DNA from: Oenanthe sinensis
Taxonomy: Eukaryota; Streptophyta; Magnoliopsida; Apiales; Apiaceae
Length of the DNA stretch: 64,000 nucleotides
Direction: 5' to 3'
NCBI GenBank assembly: GCA_028671895.1
Contig: JAPMAC010000197.1
Location: 8,388,668 to 8,452,667, forward strand
A model generated the notes under the pieces. That model was not told the origin of the DNA. It searched no databases and saw only the letters and a program-made list of their open reading frames with translations. Positions within the stretch are counted from its first letter, which is position 1; each line of letters starts with the position of its first letter. Below are positions 1 through 12,129 of the stretch, piece after piece. The position numbers were made by a program, and so were the translations under genes.

Positions 1-859
1 TACCAATAATATGCATATATATAAATCAAATAGACATGACAATCATTCAGTAGAATAATAAGCATTTAAACATATTTTTATTATTAGTGATTTCAGATAA
101 ACATGTATTATCACTAATATTAAAAATATCATAATTAATTGCACGGAAACATTAACAAAATATCATTGATATTTATCAATAATTTCAAAATGCAAGAAAT
201 TATGCTTCTTATATTTTATCAAATTAAAATTATGAAACTAATAAACATTGAACTGCTTCAATCCATAATTTTAATAAGATAAAATAAATTCACTAAATAT
301 TAAAATATTCATTAGTTTGAATATTAGCATCTAACTTCCTACGCTATATCTAATAATTGTCACCCAAGCATATTACAATTATACTCATAACAGTTATTAT
401 TGTTACACGTATGCTCGAGAAAATAGTTGAAAAGAAATTCACAAGTCCTTTAAATATTGACATTTAATACTTGTGATCCTAATTACAACTTCTCGCAAAT
501 AAACTCAATTTTTAGAAATATTTTCTAAGTATATAAAACATTGAGAATTTTATACACATAACTTAAAAAATACTTCATCTTCCAATATTAATGAGTTTTG
601 AAATATGCATTAATTACTTAGAAAAGAAATTCTAAATACTTTCACTAATATCAAAAGTATCACAATTATTTGTAACAAAATATTTAAAAATATCAGAGCC
701 AAATATCAGAACAATTAAGCAAGATATCATTGACTAATACTCATCAAATATTTAACACACAAATAATTATGCTTCTAACTTATGCTAAATAATTTAACTA
801 CCACTATTACATTGTAAGCATGATAATTAAACTGATAGCAAAAAGTATGAGGTACTAGA

Positions 860-1300
860 TTTTAAAATAAATTCACAAGTCCTTTAAATATTGGCAAAAT
901 TTAATACTTGTGAACTCATTTGAGAATTCATTGCAGATGAGATTTTCAACAAATATGCATATAAATAATATCTCAAGTTCACTAACCAACTTAGATAAAA
1001 TGAATTCATCAAGTTGTTTAATACAAGTTATTCTACTAAGGACAATCTCGAAAGAAATGATACCTGATGTCCTTGTACTTGTTGCATGAGCGGTGTAGAG
1101 AGAATCCAGCAGAGTTGTTGGAGTTGCAGCTTCTAGGAATGACTTCCATGTCTTTTTTACAACCTGCATTCTATATCTATATAGCCAATTAGGATAAACC
1201 TATTATCTTCAGGGTACCTGATTCTAAGAATTGGTGATCCCCTAAGATATCTAACAATTTATAACTTAGCTTTAAGATAAGATTCTCTAGTATCCACTTG
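860..1300 (-). pseudogene. E0 RNase H remnant (copia pol C-terminus)
   Basis: The minus strand shows decayed copia RNase H phrases: RIRYPEDNR-like residues around 1200-1240 and, at 870-1000, a degraded LDEF...LVSELE tail that resembles the LDESTFNRLVCDLGML terminus of E5 pol. No open frame spans the domain. The sequence between 1140 and 1300 is the inverted counterpart of 8152-8325, and the tail is the counterpart of 57490-57690, which shows that E0 and E1 belong to one family. It is non-functional. Confidence 0.7.
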
Positions 1301-1399
1301 GAAACTTGCACATAGGCACATCGAGAATAAAATATATGGTCTGTATATACTTAAATAAGTAATGAGCTGATCATACCTCTATAGCTTGTTACTTTAGTT

Positions 1400-2450
1400 C
1401 ATATACCTGATTTTCCCTGATCAAGCTTAGTGGTCTGCTGGCAAGAAGTCTTGGCAGGTCTAGAATCTTCCAAATTGCGCATCTTCAAAAGATCCTTGAC
1501 TTACTTTAATTGTCATCATTCTTTTGAATTAATTGTAATCCAAAAAGAATTGTAACTCTTCCAACATGCTCATGTTGTACCTACTTTGCATTAACTTTAC
1601 AAAATTCTCTTGCCAAATTTTCATTAGTAGACCCACATATAATATAATCCTGGTATACTTGCACATATATTACATTGTTTATGTTCCATGTATTCTAAAG
1701 AGATATATGTGTATAACTACTCTAATATAAAATCATTATAAATTATTAGTAGTTAGAGTGTCATACCATGTCCTTGACGATTTGCTTCAATCCCTAACTC
1801 CATTCATAGAGAGCTTGTGAAGAGAATGATATACAAATTCCAATGATTTGCAACTTCAAAGTCCAGGAAATGTTATACATCAGCTTCAACTTCTAACTCA
1901 CCATTTAGGAGTGCACTTGTTCACTTTGATCTGATAGATATTCATACTTGAATGCTCAATAGGTGCTAGGAATATCCTATTGTTAGGTCATCAACTTGTT
2001 CAGTCCTAATAGGATCAAATCTCGTCTCTGGTGCTTGCTGTTAGATCTTGAAAGTCCCGAAGATTCTGTTTCCATCATCGTCGATACCTTCTACTTAATA
2101 ATAACCTGCAGCAACCAGTTTGGCTTTGTCCCTCATAACAATGCCAATTCTCTTCCAGTCTCTGTAAACCCATACTATACCAATTTCAGTTTCGACTTGT
2201 GGTCTGGGTTCCAGCTTCAGTAAATTCTTCCTTCGAACTGATTAAGATCATCTTGCATTACAATCACCCAATTTGGATCAATCAGTGCATCTTCAGTATT
2301 TTTTGAGATTCCAGATGTTAGATCGCAAAAAATATATGTTCATTTTGATTAGCACTTCTAGCCTTTACTCAAAATCTGGTTTACTAAGAACTAGACTCCA
2401 GGAATGACTTTGACTTAAAACCCTTTGTCTCAGCATATATGTTCTTGATG
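1400..2450 (-). pseudogene. E0 reverse transcriptase remnant
   Basis: Minus-strand translation around 1520-1600 gives MSMLEELQFFLDYN, a clear relative of the MSMMGELTYFLGLQ segment seen intact in E5. Around 1430-1500 there is a KDLL...EDSRPAKT phrase typical of the copia RT thumb. Stops and frameshifts are frequent and no YVDD-containing open frame was found, so this is a fossil RT. Boundaries are approximate; the region 2450-2780 corresponds to the poorly conserved integrase-RT linker. Confidence 0.6.
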
Positions 2451-2779
2451 TATTCCTTTGATCTTCATTGTGTTGAGTACGACTAGTAGATCCTTCTTTT
2501 GTTTGCTCCTTCTGAGTTGCTGCTAGGATGTGTTGAAGATCCTTTACCCTATTAAGTGGATTCTGTTAAAGTTCACGAGTTCTGTAGATTTACTACCATT
2601 TTCATTATTAGGATCTGAATCATCATCATTATCATTGATTCCTTCTGCAACCTCAGTTCCAACATCAGTATCTGAATTTAACTCTGACAAAAGTCAAATT
2701 TCAAAGATTCATAATAGTCATTCACTTGAATGCTCGGGTGCTTGATGTAGTAGGTCGACACATTTAGACTTTCAATCAC

Positions 2780-3704
2780 CTTTTGGTTTTCAATCACATA
2801 CGCCTCATAAGCTTTCGGCTTCAATGAGTAGCCTAGGAAATTGTTTCAATTTCCTCCAAACACACGAAAGAGCTTCAGTGTTTGCTTCTAGTTGGCCATT
2901 AACTCATATGATGTCTTTTCACGATCTTGTTATTTAAAGCTGCATGTTATGTCAATTGCTTTAGCTTCAAAGTACCTTTATAAGTGCAGATTTCATTTAG
3001 AACTTCATTCATGAAATTCAGTTCCAATATCTGACTTCAAAGTTCTCACATCTTACTTTACTTCCAACTTGATCTTCCTGATGTGATCAATCACCATCTG
3101 TGATATTTTGTATGTTGAATGCACGAACATCACTAACTTGTAATTAGGGTTGCCATCAATCACCACTAAGCATATTTCTTTCATGACATAATTTGCTTCA
3201 GTGTGATGTTTTCATTGACTTCACTATGTGACATACTTCAAAATGTCCTTCTGGATAAAATTCCATTAGAAGTAGTCCTCTCACCAATTTCATCTTTATC
3301 GGAGAATCCATTGTCTTGTTCACCAAGTGTGAGAGCTTCTTTTGCCATAGCTAACTCTTTACTGATGAAGCTTTACTGAAAATTTCACATCACCTTTGCA
3401 TACAAAATCCATATCAGCTACGAACAAACTTCCTCGCTCCTAGTTGAGTGAGCTTCTAACCTTCTTGTTTGAGATCAAACACTTTTCCTTTTCAATGCTT
3501 TTCCAAAAAACCCTTGACATAGAATTTCCTGGTGCCCTGTAGATAGTGCTTAAGTTCATTGACAAGAAAGATGCTTCCACTGATGACAATTCCAAAAATC
3601 ATTATAGCCAAATCCTTTGTACATCCTTTACTGTCATCTCCAAAGGTTACCGTTGGGTATGCTTTCTCAACCAATCGTGATATTAAAGCTTTAATCTTAA
3701 TCAT
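2780..3704 (-). pseudogene. E0 protease and integrase remnants
   Basis: The open stretch 3492-3704 (minus) contains LVEKAYPTVTFGDDSKGCTK followed by a VNELKHYL phrase, the region just after the copia aspartic protease active site (compare LTKFVEKAGPGVTFRDNSKG in E5). Further down the minus strand come a SLFVADMDF phrase, a KLVRGLL phrase (GAG-pre-integrase), LKSDIGTEF near 3030 (second catalytic aspartate region of integrase) and KTSYELMANQK near 2870. Stops interrupt all of these. Order and spacing fit a copia pol. It is non-coding today. Confidence 0.7.
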
Positions 3705-4499
3705 ATGCCTCGAACAATAAATGTCACGAAGTCACATAACTTTTATCTTTTGTTACATACTCTGCAATCACAAATGATTGAGTTTCTTGGTACTCAACTT
3801 TAATTGAGTCCAGATGGGTTAGATATATTATTGTCTATAGTGGTAACAACATCGTCTATATGCATAAAAGAACATGGATAGAAGAACTAACAAATTAATT
3901 ACTAATTCCGTCTAATCCATTTCTGTTGTTGTCTAACATTTTTAACTATCTCTAATTACCTAAGTCAGTTTTAGATTAATCCTTGAATCAATAAATGTTA
4001 CTGACTACTTAGATAATTCTACCATCTTTTATTATTCTATCCCTAACAAGCAATACATGATATGATATGACATTTAAGTGCAACTATGTGAGTGGAGAAG
4101 ATCATATGAAAATAAGCACATAAACAATTCAAGAATATGCAGAATATTTGAATAAGACATTATGAGCAATATCAAATTCCACATACACTTAACAAGTCAT
4201 TTATAAGGGCAAATATAAAATATCTGATCTATGACCTGTTTGTCTATTTAGCAATTTTCACAACATTAACAGAGGTATTAAATCACAGAAGATTTAAATC
4301 AAGTTCCAGCAAATGTTTAGGGATACACCTAACCGTCTAGAATACCATATCTAATTATCAAGATATTCATTTTACTGCATAGTAGATCAAGTATGAACTG
4401 TACTAATTAAACTCATGAATCCTAGCATGCAATCTTATTCTTAGCAATCAATTAAACATTTAAGTCCTAAGATGCTAACATGCTGACATGAATATAATA

Positions 4500-5640
4500 C
4501 ATTTAAATACCTAATAATCATACAGTTCTGAATTAGATAAAGATATACTAGTTAGAATGCGTACCTTTGAAGTGCTTATTGATTCATCTCCAGTATTGGT
4601 CATTGATGCTAGATATCCATTTGGTTCATCACTGTCACTGATAGAATCAACCTTGCATTTAACTTCAACAACAAATGTCTTCCCTTGCTGCATCCTCATT
4701 AATGCTTGAGATTCCTGCTACAACCCAACACGGTGTCTGTCATCATTTGCTTGTACATGTTTCTTCAAACTGTGTTGCAAACCCTTGATCTTGTCTATCA
4801 AATATAAACCATCTCTGTCTTGCAACCGCCTCTTGAACTGTTCTTGAAAATCTCCTTTATAGAATCTATAGGTAATGACCTTAGATTTAGAATTGGGATT
4901 CTGTCTGAATCTGATGTCACTGAACTTCCTTTTGCCCTGCAGGCTTGACTTGTAGTCCAGTTCTCACGTTATTCCAAAATGTCAAATGCAACACCTTGAC
5001 CACTACCTCGAGCTACAACATCTTCAATTCAGCTTCTAGGATCATTTCGTTTCTGTTCAGAGGTTCTCAACCTTGACGTCAATCAAATTTGGTTCCTGGG
5101 TCACAAATACAGTGGATATGTTAAAAACCTGCTTTACCAAATATTATCTTCTTCAGCTCTTGTTCTAGTTCATAGGCCTTCAGCACATACAGGTCTTCTA
5201 CAGATAATGTGGTTGTATCCTTAGATCCCTGTTGGCTGTAACCCTGTGTTCCAGATGATCTACAGTGTTAGCACGAACTCTCTATAACCTCCCTGTAGAA
5301 TAATCTTTAAGGCTTGTACTGAGATTCCAGGTTGTCCATTCTGTTCTCCTTCACTACTTCAAACCCCTTAGGAAAAAAAATTTCATCCAAAAATACAACT
5401 CAAATTACCCAAAAATTGTACCCAAATTAATCTCTTCTTTTACAACTTTCAAAATATTAGTTGGATCCTATGGAGTAAACCTCTGAGGAAATTAATACCA
5501 CTATTTCTTCAACCTGTTCTAGAATTAACTTCATTGGATAATCTTCAGTCAATTTTTGTTGTCTTTTATACTCGGAAAAATCTTCATCTATTACTTGAGC
5601 ATACCAATCAACTTCTGGGTTCTGCTGCTTTTGTGGCTTT
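4500..5640 (-). pseudogene. E0 gag remnant
   Basis: Between the leader repeats and the protease remnant, the minus strand at about 5140-5205 reads LYVLKAYELEQE, matching the LYGILKTYELEIQQDE segment of the E5 gag (UBN2-type copia gag). A short open stretch, 4511-4699 (minus), is acidic and serine-rich like a gag C-terminal linker. No zinc knuckle could be read with confidence. The gene is heavily decayed, and its N-terminal start was not located. Confidence 0.55.
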
Positions 5641-5649
5641 TGTTATGAT

Positions 5650-6236
5650 AAATTTAAATCTTAAACTTTATTAAATAAACTAATTAAAATTTATAACATA
5701 AACAAATGAAAGTTTATAGAACAAATTTTATAGAAGTTTATAGAATAAATTAACTATTAAGTTTATAAAATAAACTAATTAAGATTTATAACATAAACTG
5801 ATAAAAGTTTATAAAACAAATTTTATAAAAGTTTATAAAATAAATTTAATCATTAAAAATTTATAACATAAACTAATTAAAATTTATAACATAAACTAGT
5901 AAAAGTTTATAAAACAAATTTTATAAAAGTTTATAAAATAAATTTAATATATAAAATTTATAAGATAAATTAATTAAAATTTATAACATAAACTAATGAA
6001 AGTTTATAAGACAAATTTTATAAAAGTTTATAAAATAAATTTAACATATAAAATTTATAAAATAAACTAATTAAAAATTATAACATAAACTAATAGAAGT
6101 TTATAAAACAAATTTTATAAAAATTTATAAATTTAATTGATAAAATAAACTAATTAAAATTTATAACATAAACTAATAAAATTTTATAAAGTTTATAAAA
6201 TAAACTTATTAAAAGTTTATAATTAAATTTATTTAA
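5650..6236. repeat. AT-rich minisatellite, about 97-bp unit, in E0 leader
   Basis: Five successive units can be registered by the motif AAAACAAATTTTATAAAAG or near variants starting near 5718, 5813, 5911, 6008 and 6105, a period of 95-98 bp. Each unit is itself built from shorter TTTATAAAATAAA and TTTATAACATAAACTAAT blocks. It occupies the leader between the primer site and gag on the minus strand of E0. It contains no open reading frame of note. Confidence 0.85.
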
Positions 6237-6319
6237 CAATGCCTCATCATTCTTCCAGACAGCTTCAGCACGGTGAGATTCACTGAACTACAGATCTTGA
6301 ATTGTATATCAATCAGTCA

Positions 6320-6331
6320 GTTCTGATACCA
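6320..6331 (-). other. E0 primer binding site (tRNA-Met)
   Basis: The minus strand reads TGGTATCAGAAC three bases inside the LTR end (CCCAACA then ATT), complementary to the 3' end of initiator tRNA-Met apart from the last positions. It fixes the orientation: the LTR at 6334-8151 is the 5' LTR and the body extends leftward. Confidence 0.85.
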
Positions 6332-6333
6332 AT

Positions 6334-8151
6334 TGTTGGGTCCTGAAGTATCGTAAAAGGGGGGGGGGGTTGAATACGATACTCACTAAATTAAAAAAAA
6401 AACTTTCGAATCTTTTGCGGATAAATAATTCAGAGTTCGGTTAGTGGGTTCGAGTTCATGAGGTGAATAGTGTTTAGGAGGCTGACTTACTAATTTTCTG
6501 TATTTATAAATAATTATTAATGTTCTAGAAAATTAACAAGTAATTTAACGAGACAAGTTTCGGGGAATATATCTTTCGTATATAAACCATGAGTTTACTA
6601 CATCCAGTTAAAAATATAACTGGTTTCCAAAGAACAAATTAGTTCTTTAATTCTACAAAAATATACAAGTCAAATCCTAAACAATATTTGAATCTATAAT
6701 TTTGTCTAAAGATTTAACTACCTGAGTATTTTGTAATTGCCCTTAAAATATTACAAGGTTTATCTGGCCATTAACAAAAGACTCAAGTAAGGAGTAATGG
6801 AAAGATCTTTGATTGGTTAGACCCCTCTGTATATTATTGGTTGTGTTCTTCTCCGGCACATGATTGGAAGAGACGAACCAGAACACACTGTCAAAATGAG
6901 CACGTCATTTTGTTTATATTATTTAGACTTTTCAAATCAATTAAAATTGATTTGCTTCACAATGCTTTAAGTACTTTGTTGCGCTTGTAGAGTGGTTACA
7001 GAGTGTAGGCGTCATCAAAGTTCCTTTGTTGAGCCTTTAAACTTTTGTTGCGCCTTGGGAACTTCTTTGTTGCGCCTCTATACCATGAACCCTGTGTAGG
7101 CGCCATCAAATACCTTGGATTATTTCATTGCTCCTGTAATTGAAGTTTGTTGTGTTTCTACACTAGATTCAGTGTGTAGGAGCCACAAAATCGTCCTTTA
7201 AACTTTTATTATGCCTTGTCAAGGTTTGTTGCGCCATGCACTCTGTGTTCCCTGTGTAGGCGCCACATATCATTCCTTGGTGCCTTAGAACATTTCCATT
7301 ACTTATGTTGCGCCTACACTCTTGTTACCTAGTTTAGGCGCCATTAACCTTTCCTTACAGCCTTGTTGACTTGGAATATATTCTTGTCAAGTTATGTTGC
7401 GCCTACACTCTTTATACCTAGTATAGGCATGACATAACATTTCAACTTGAAATGTTCTTCATGTGGCTTAATTAACTGATTTTCTTCTGATCAATCAAGA
7501 CAATTCTTTTCCTTTTGTGCTGACGCTTAGTGCACTGGTCTGGTTCACAAACGACTAACACTGAATTGAATTCTCTTGACTTCTGTTCTATTTCAGCTGA
7601 TTAACCTTGGACTGTTGCATTGCTTCAAACACTGACTGTTGATAAACATAGTACTTTCACTAGAATCTTTTCTGGTACATCGACAACATCTCCATTATTA
7701 CCACAATCTTGAATACTTCATTCTCTGTTCTTCACCGATGCTTGAACATATAAATGAACTTCTATCAGTGAGTATTGCTTCAAGACTATATTTGTCTTCT
7801 TTAACCTTTTTCTTTACCCTTCTAGATTCCTATGCTTCGAACACTGTCTATCTTCAATCAATGCAAATTCACTGAAATCTTCTTGTGACACTTCTATACT
7901 GAATCTTCAACACTTCTGAAACCCTGAAAGTCTTTAACCATTATTCTTCACTGAGGCTTAAACATATTAATGAACTTCTTTCAGTGACCTGTAGTAAACT
8001 TCAAAACTTCTTCTAATATTTTGATTCACTGTATTTGCCCTATCTTCATTTCTTCCTGATTTTCTGTGTAGGTGTAGTATTATTTACTTGTCATGTTCTA
8101 ATGTTGAGTTATCACGATTACTATTCATACTGCTTCATAATCTCACCAACA
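6334..8151 (-). repeat. E0 5' LTR (1818 bp)
   Basis: On the minus strand the LTR starts TGTTGGTGAG and ends GGACCCAACA. Its partner is the E1 3' LTR at 61579-63382, in the opposite orientation and noticeably diverged. Near its 3' end (6355-6390 on plus) is a long G tract, the complement of the ATTCAACCCCCC motif that also occurs near the end of the unrelated E5 LTR. The middle third is a degenerate GGCGCC-rich repeat. Several short open frames here are shadows. Confidence 0.85.
6970..7440. repeat. Degenerate GGCGCC / TTGCGCC minisatellite inside E0 LTR
   Basis: At least eight times the sequence returns to a TTGTTGCGCC block followed some tens of bases later by GTGTAGGCGCCA or a variant (for example near 7020, 7060, 7100, 7165, 7230, 7260, 7305, 7340 and 7400). 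The units are about 50-70 bp, imperfect, and much more GC-rich than the surroundings. The same array occurs inverted in the E1 LTR at 62355-62760, so it is a family feature. Confidence 0.7.
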
Positions 8152-8324
8152 GATACTAGAGAATCTTATCTTATAGCTAAGTTATGAATGTTAGATATAT
8201 TAGGGGAAAACCAATTCTTAGAATCAGGTACCCTGAAGATAATAGGTTTAACCTAATTGGCTATATAGATATAAGTGATGCAGGTTGTAAGAAAGACAGA
8301 GAAGTTATTCCTAGAAGCTGTCAA
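8152..8324 (+). pseudogene. E1 RNase H fragment, N-terminal piece
   Basis: The plus strand reads RIRYPEDNRFNLIGYIDISD around 8206-8280, then AGCKKDREVIPRSCQ, a recognisable copia RNase H segment (compare GYSDTDYAGCRIDRKSTTGS in E5). The catalytic aspartate region is present, but an in-frame stop precedes it. The fragment stops at 8324, where E2 begins; the sequence resumes at 57292. Confidence 0.8.
8320..8324. repeat. TSD of E2, left copy (GTCAA)
   Basis: GTCAA here matches 57292-57296 exactly; E2 starts TGTTACGCCC immediately after and ends GGTCGTTACA immediately before the second copy. Confidence 0.92.
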
Positions 8325-9365
8325 TGTTACGCCCTCCAAACCCGGGGTCTAGATTTGGGGTTCACCAACCAATCAATAATAAAATATAATAAAATAATAT
8401 AAACCAGAGGCATGTTGGCCTGCCAACAACCAACAGTGATAACATAATAGATCAGAGGCGCACTAACCCCACTGATAACTAAGGCTCGCTAACAGGTTAT
8501 AGTATGAAATTAAGCAGTTTAAACTAAAAGTAAATCTAAATATTTTATTACAAGCTCACTACTAATCCACTAACTCAAATTCATAAGTCTAGATATGTTT
8601 TAAGTCTAGGTTTAATTTTATTACAAGCACTATCTACAGACATACTAAACCAACTAAATACCTAGGAGGCCCGAGAAGCGAGCGGTCCCAACACCTATCT
8701 CTCGCTACGCCTGCTAGAATTGTTGGAATGGCTCAAACTAACAGTATGGAAGGATTTAGATAAAAAGCAAGAGTGAGCCAAAGAAATGCTCAGCAAATAT
8801 ATGAACAATTGAAATTAAATCAAGATATGAGATCTGTATAGAGAACGGAATATAAAACAGTTTATTATAAAAACTGAACAGTAAATAAATCACAGTTTAT
8901 CTCAACTGAAACAATGTAGTATGTCATCAAAATGAATCAACTGCTCAAAATCAATATATAATAGTCATGCTGGCAATATGGATTAGATACACAAATATAA
9001 ACATTATTGCTCTCTGATCAGTCTAAAAGCAATAGGACCTCTTTATACCCTATCGGTACATTTCTATACCCATAGTTATAACAAGGATTCTCAAAATATA
9101 GGTACCAAAATAGGCAAGTAATGTTAGCCTATAGGAAGATGGATTGGTTACCATATCCTCCTTAAAAATGCTGGACTCCCTACATCGGGCCTTCTATGCG
9201 AATGCTGGACCCCATACATCGGGCCTCCTACGCGATAAATTCCAATCCCATAGAGCATCCAAACTTAAAGGTATGCTTAGTTTTAAATACAGACCATATC
9301 CTCATTATTTAGTACTATAACACAAGATATGATGTGTTTATTACAATCAACTTCCAATATTCAGA

Positions 9366-9678
9366 GTACGAATAACAAGTAACTCTGATGCACAGAATAA
9401 AACAGGAATCATAAATAGTTTCGAACAATAACTATTTATCATGATATAAATAATCGAAACAGTAAAATAAAAGTGTTTAGGATGATCAAGGAGAAAATAC
9501 TTGCAATAACAAGTAACTCTGTTGCGCAATAAAACAGAGTACAAATAACAGGTAGCTCTGATGCACAGAATAAAATAGGAATCACAAATAGTTCTAAACA
9601 ATAACTATTTATCATGATACGAATAACTAAAAATAGTAAAACAAAAGTGTTTAAGAGGATCAAAGAAGAAATACTTGC
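9366..9678. repeat. Two-and-a-bit-copy tandem duplication, about 173-bp period, in E2 LTR
   Basis: 9366-9503 and 9539-9678 are near copies (both contain CTCTGATGCACAGAATAAAA and end AAATACTTGC); the bases between, 9504-9538, repeat the start of the unit once more. The same arrangement exists in the partner LTR at 53342-53655, so the duplication predates insertion. Confidence 0.85.
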
Positions 9679-10810
9679 CTGATGTAGAAACTTTCCTAAA
9701 ACTGGAAATGAGACGACTACACTGCCCTTCTAACTAGTACTCCGCTCGTATCTACAAATAAAATATTCTAGTTTAGTTCTAGTGTACCCATGCATTCTGT
9801 CAATAACGAACACTAAATAATAATTAATAAACAAGTAACATCAATTAGCAGGCGAGTAAGCACATAAATCATATAGTAGAAAAGACTCATAAACTAAAGA
9901 GTAGTCAAAGAATTAATAGTAGACTCTAAAATATTATTTGAGTCAAAGTGGATCATCACTATCCACTCTGAATAATTATTGGATCCCAAATATTTAATAA
10001 AATATTAATCCAGGTTTATAAATAAATTAGAAAGTCTCAACTATTTTTGTCACTTCCAGATTATTTTTAAGGTCTCAAACAAACTGGTTTCATTTAGAAC
10101 GGGCAAATGAATTATTAATTAAATAAATAATATACAAATAAAAATAAATAAATCATTTTTATTTCTCAAAATAATTAAATCCAATTATTTTTAATTATAT
10201 TTAATTAACTAAATTAATTGATTAAAATGAATTAATCAATCAATTAAAATTAATTTAATTATTATCTAAATAAATTAAAATAGTTAAATCAAATCAAATT
10301 TTGAAATCACTATAATTTATTTATGTTTTAAAAACATTTTTTTTTGAATTAAAGAATAAACTTTAAAATAAAAATCAATTTGGTACAATTCAATAGCCAA
10401 TTACTTAATAAAAGAAAATAACATATTGCATAAATTCCAAAAAAGGCTAGGCATGGTGTATATAATTATAGGCAATGCAGAAAGCTGGCACATATATGAC
10501 AGAAATGTGACTGCAGTTAATCAAGAGGTAGATTGATTGTGCAAGAAAGGCATGCTAAAAAAACTAGTGACTAAATCAATCTATCACCAGTCCCCTTAAT
10601 AAAAGTGCATAAAAATAATGAACAAGTAAATTCTGTCTAGCAAATTTAACCACCACCAATCACTTAAGATAATCTAGGTAAGAATTGTGCTGCATTCTAG
10701 AATACCATTACAGTAAGGAAAAGCTCTCATGTAAATCTTGGTAACATATTGCAATTTATTACCATGTCAACATGTTCTTGTAATCAATTTTACCATCTAT
10801 CTTATTATTG

Positions 10811-10815
10811 AGTTA
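10811..10815. repeat. TSD of E3, left copy (AGTTA)
   Basis: AGTTA is repeated at 48228-48232. The uninterrupted homologous site in the other E2 LTR (near 55330-55340, TTGAGTTAAATATGTC) carries AGTTA once, which proves the duplication. Confidence 0.93.
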
Positions 10816-10972
10816 TGTAACATCCCACATCGAATAGATAAAGTGTATTTGGGTCCTTTATAAGGACAAGTCAATAACTAATGTATACCTAAAATTGCTA
10901 GCTTTTTATGGGCTGACCTGTGGTGGGTTGTTGGGCCTGGTATGCATTCAGTTATGGGCTTGGGTTGTTATA
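10816..10972 (+). repeat. E3 left terminus: short LTR-like sequence (about 157 bp) unlike the 3' LTR
   Basis: It begins TGTAACATCCCACATCG, ends GGGTTGTTATA (one change from the inverted TGTTACA expected), and is followed two bases later by a tRNA-Met primer-site-like motif. That is the layout of a very short LTR of the SMART/TRIM type. It lies at the exact TSD boundary of E3, yet shows no similarity to the 1881-bp LTR at the other end. Confidence 0.65.
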
Positions 10973-10974
10973 AA

Positions 10975-10986
10975 TGGCATCAGAGC
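10975..10986 (+). other. Primer binding site-like motif (tRNA-Met)
   Basis: TGGCATCAGAGC differs by one base from the tRNA-Met primer site TGGTATCAGAGC and sits just inside the short left LTR-like terminus. Confidence 0.65.
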
Positions 10987-12129
10987 TTAGGTTCTTTCTT
11001 ATAGAAAACCTATTTAGGTTTGACCTGTGAGTTTGGGTAGCCATTAGGATGGGTATTCTCTTTTGAGACTTCATGTAGTTGCGTTCATTTCAACATTATG
11101 TCACAATTTTTTTTTATAAAATACTTCAGCTTGTCACTTTCTGTGAACTCTGTTCTTATCTGTATTTGATATTGTGAATCATTTTAGACGTGGAGCTTTC
11201 CCATTATATGAATATGTTTTGACTCATTTTTTTTATTTCTTTCTCATCTATTCAGAATCCTTCACTTTAGTCTTCGTAAATGAATCCTTTTATATGCCTT
11301 CGTGATAATTATTAAGAGTGTTTAGAATATGTAGGATATAGTCATCTAGGCAAACATATTTCCGATAGGGATGCATGACCTTGATTAAATATTTAAGGAT
11401 TTATTCATCAAATATTTTGGAGTAATTGATTGAAAAGGAAAGTGAACGATCTATGAAGATGCAAGTATGTTAGTAACTGTAGATCAAAATTTTAAATGAA
11501 AGGTGTATTTAGAATTATTTTAACTTTATGAGTAAGATAACTTTTGGCTAATGATTGTATGGCTTTTAGACTTCAACTAGGGATATGAGCTACATATTAA
11601 GGATTATTGATTATCAATGAGTTAAATGCAAAGAGATTTTAGGTTCGCTACCATGGTAGGACGTGATATCAGATATATAGAATTTGGAATGTGGCGAAAT
11701 ATGAATGCGACTAGATGAAAAGATTTCAAGATGATAATGGATTGAAAATGATTTATTAATCTGTTCATCATGCAATATTTCTCAAGTGTGCATAAAGAAG
11801 TTTACCTTTGGATGTTATATTTCATTAGGAAGGATGATGCTGAGAATATTTTAAATTACATAAAAAAAAGTTTGTTAGGTTGGATTGCTCGAAGGGTTCG
11901 TGAGACATCTTTAAAGTAATGAGAGATTTAATATGAATTGAGATCCAACCTAAGTGGTTCCATATAACTAGAGATGTTGGAGTATAAAAAGAAAGTAGTG
12001 GATGAATTTTATAGAGGTTTGAGAATACTCGAGAGACATGAAAGATGTGTTATTTCACAAAAGCATTTATATGTTATTCTTGAATTTGTAATCAGGGCTG
12101 AAGTTATTTACAATGATTGTATACGATGA
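10987..12129 (+). other. Unassigned E3 interior, no recognisable gag or protease
   Basis: About 1.1 kb with stops in all frames. A weak gag-like phrase (EFYRGLRILERHERC, after ignoring a stop) can be read near 12005-12060, but no zinc knuckle or protease DSG motif was found. In a complete Tekay-type element gag and protease would need roughly 2 kb here, so most of them have been lost. Confidence 0.5.

Larger units (their letters stand above)
1..8151 (-). mobile_element. E0: partial SIRE-like Ty1/copia retrotransposon, 5' LTR and interior, truncated by window edge
   Basis: Read on the minus strand, this runs 5' LTR (8151 to 6334), tRNA-Met primer site, AT-rich repeat leader, then remnants in the order gag, protease, integrase, reverse transcriptase, RNase H, and an AT-rich 3' region reaching base 1. 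The order protease-integrase-RT-RNase H is diagnostic of Ty1/copia. Every domain is broken by stops and frameshifts, so the copy is dead and old. The 3' LTR lies outside the window to the left. The right boundary is sharp: the LTR ends with CTCACCAACA and is followed at once by the RNase H sequence of E1, a same-family element in the opposite orientation. SIRE-like placement is inferred from PR/IN/RT phrases resembling E5 and from the shared C-rich U5 motif. Confidence 0.85.
8325..10815 (-). repeat. E2 3' LTR, distal part (interrupted by E3)
   Basis: The sequence aligns with 52300-55333 of the 5' LTR, starting TGTTACGCCCTCCAAACCCG in both (plus-strand reading). Relative to the 5' LTR this copy lacks about 530 bp (54668-55198), with the join at a 3-bp AAG shared by both edges. 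The LTR continues at 48233 after E3. Open frames of 70-84 codons here are also present in the partner LTR and look non-coding. Confidence 0.9.
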
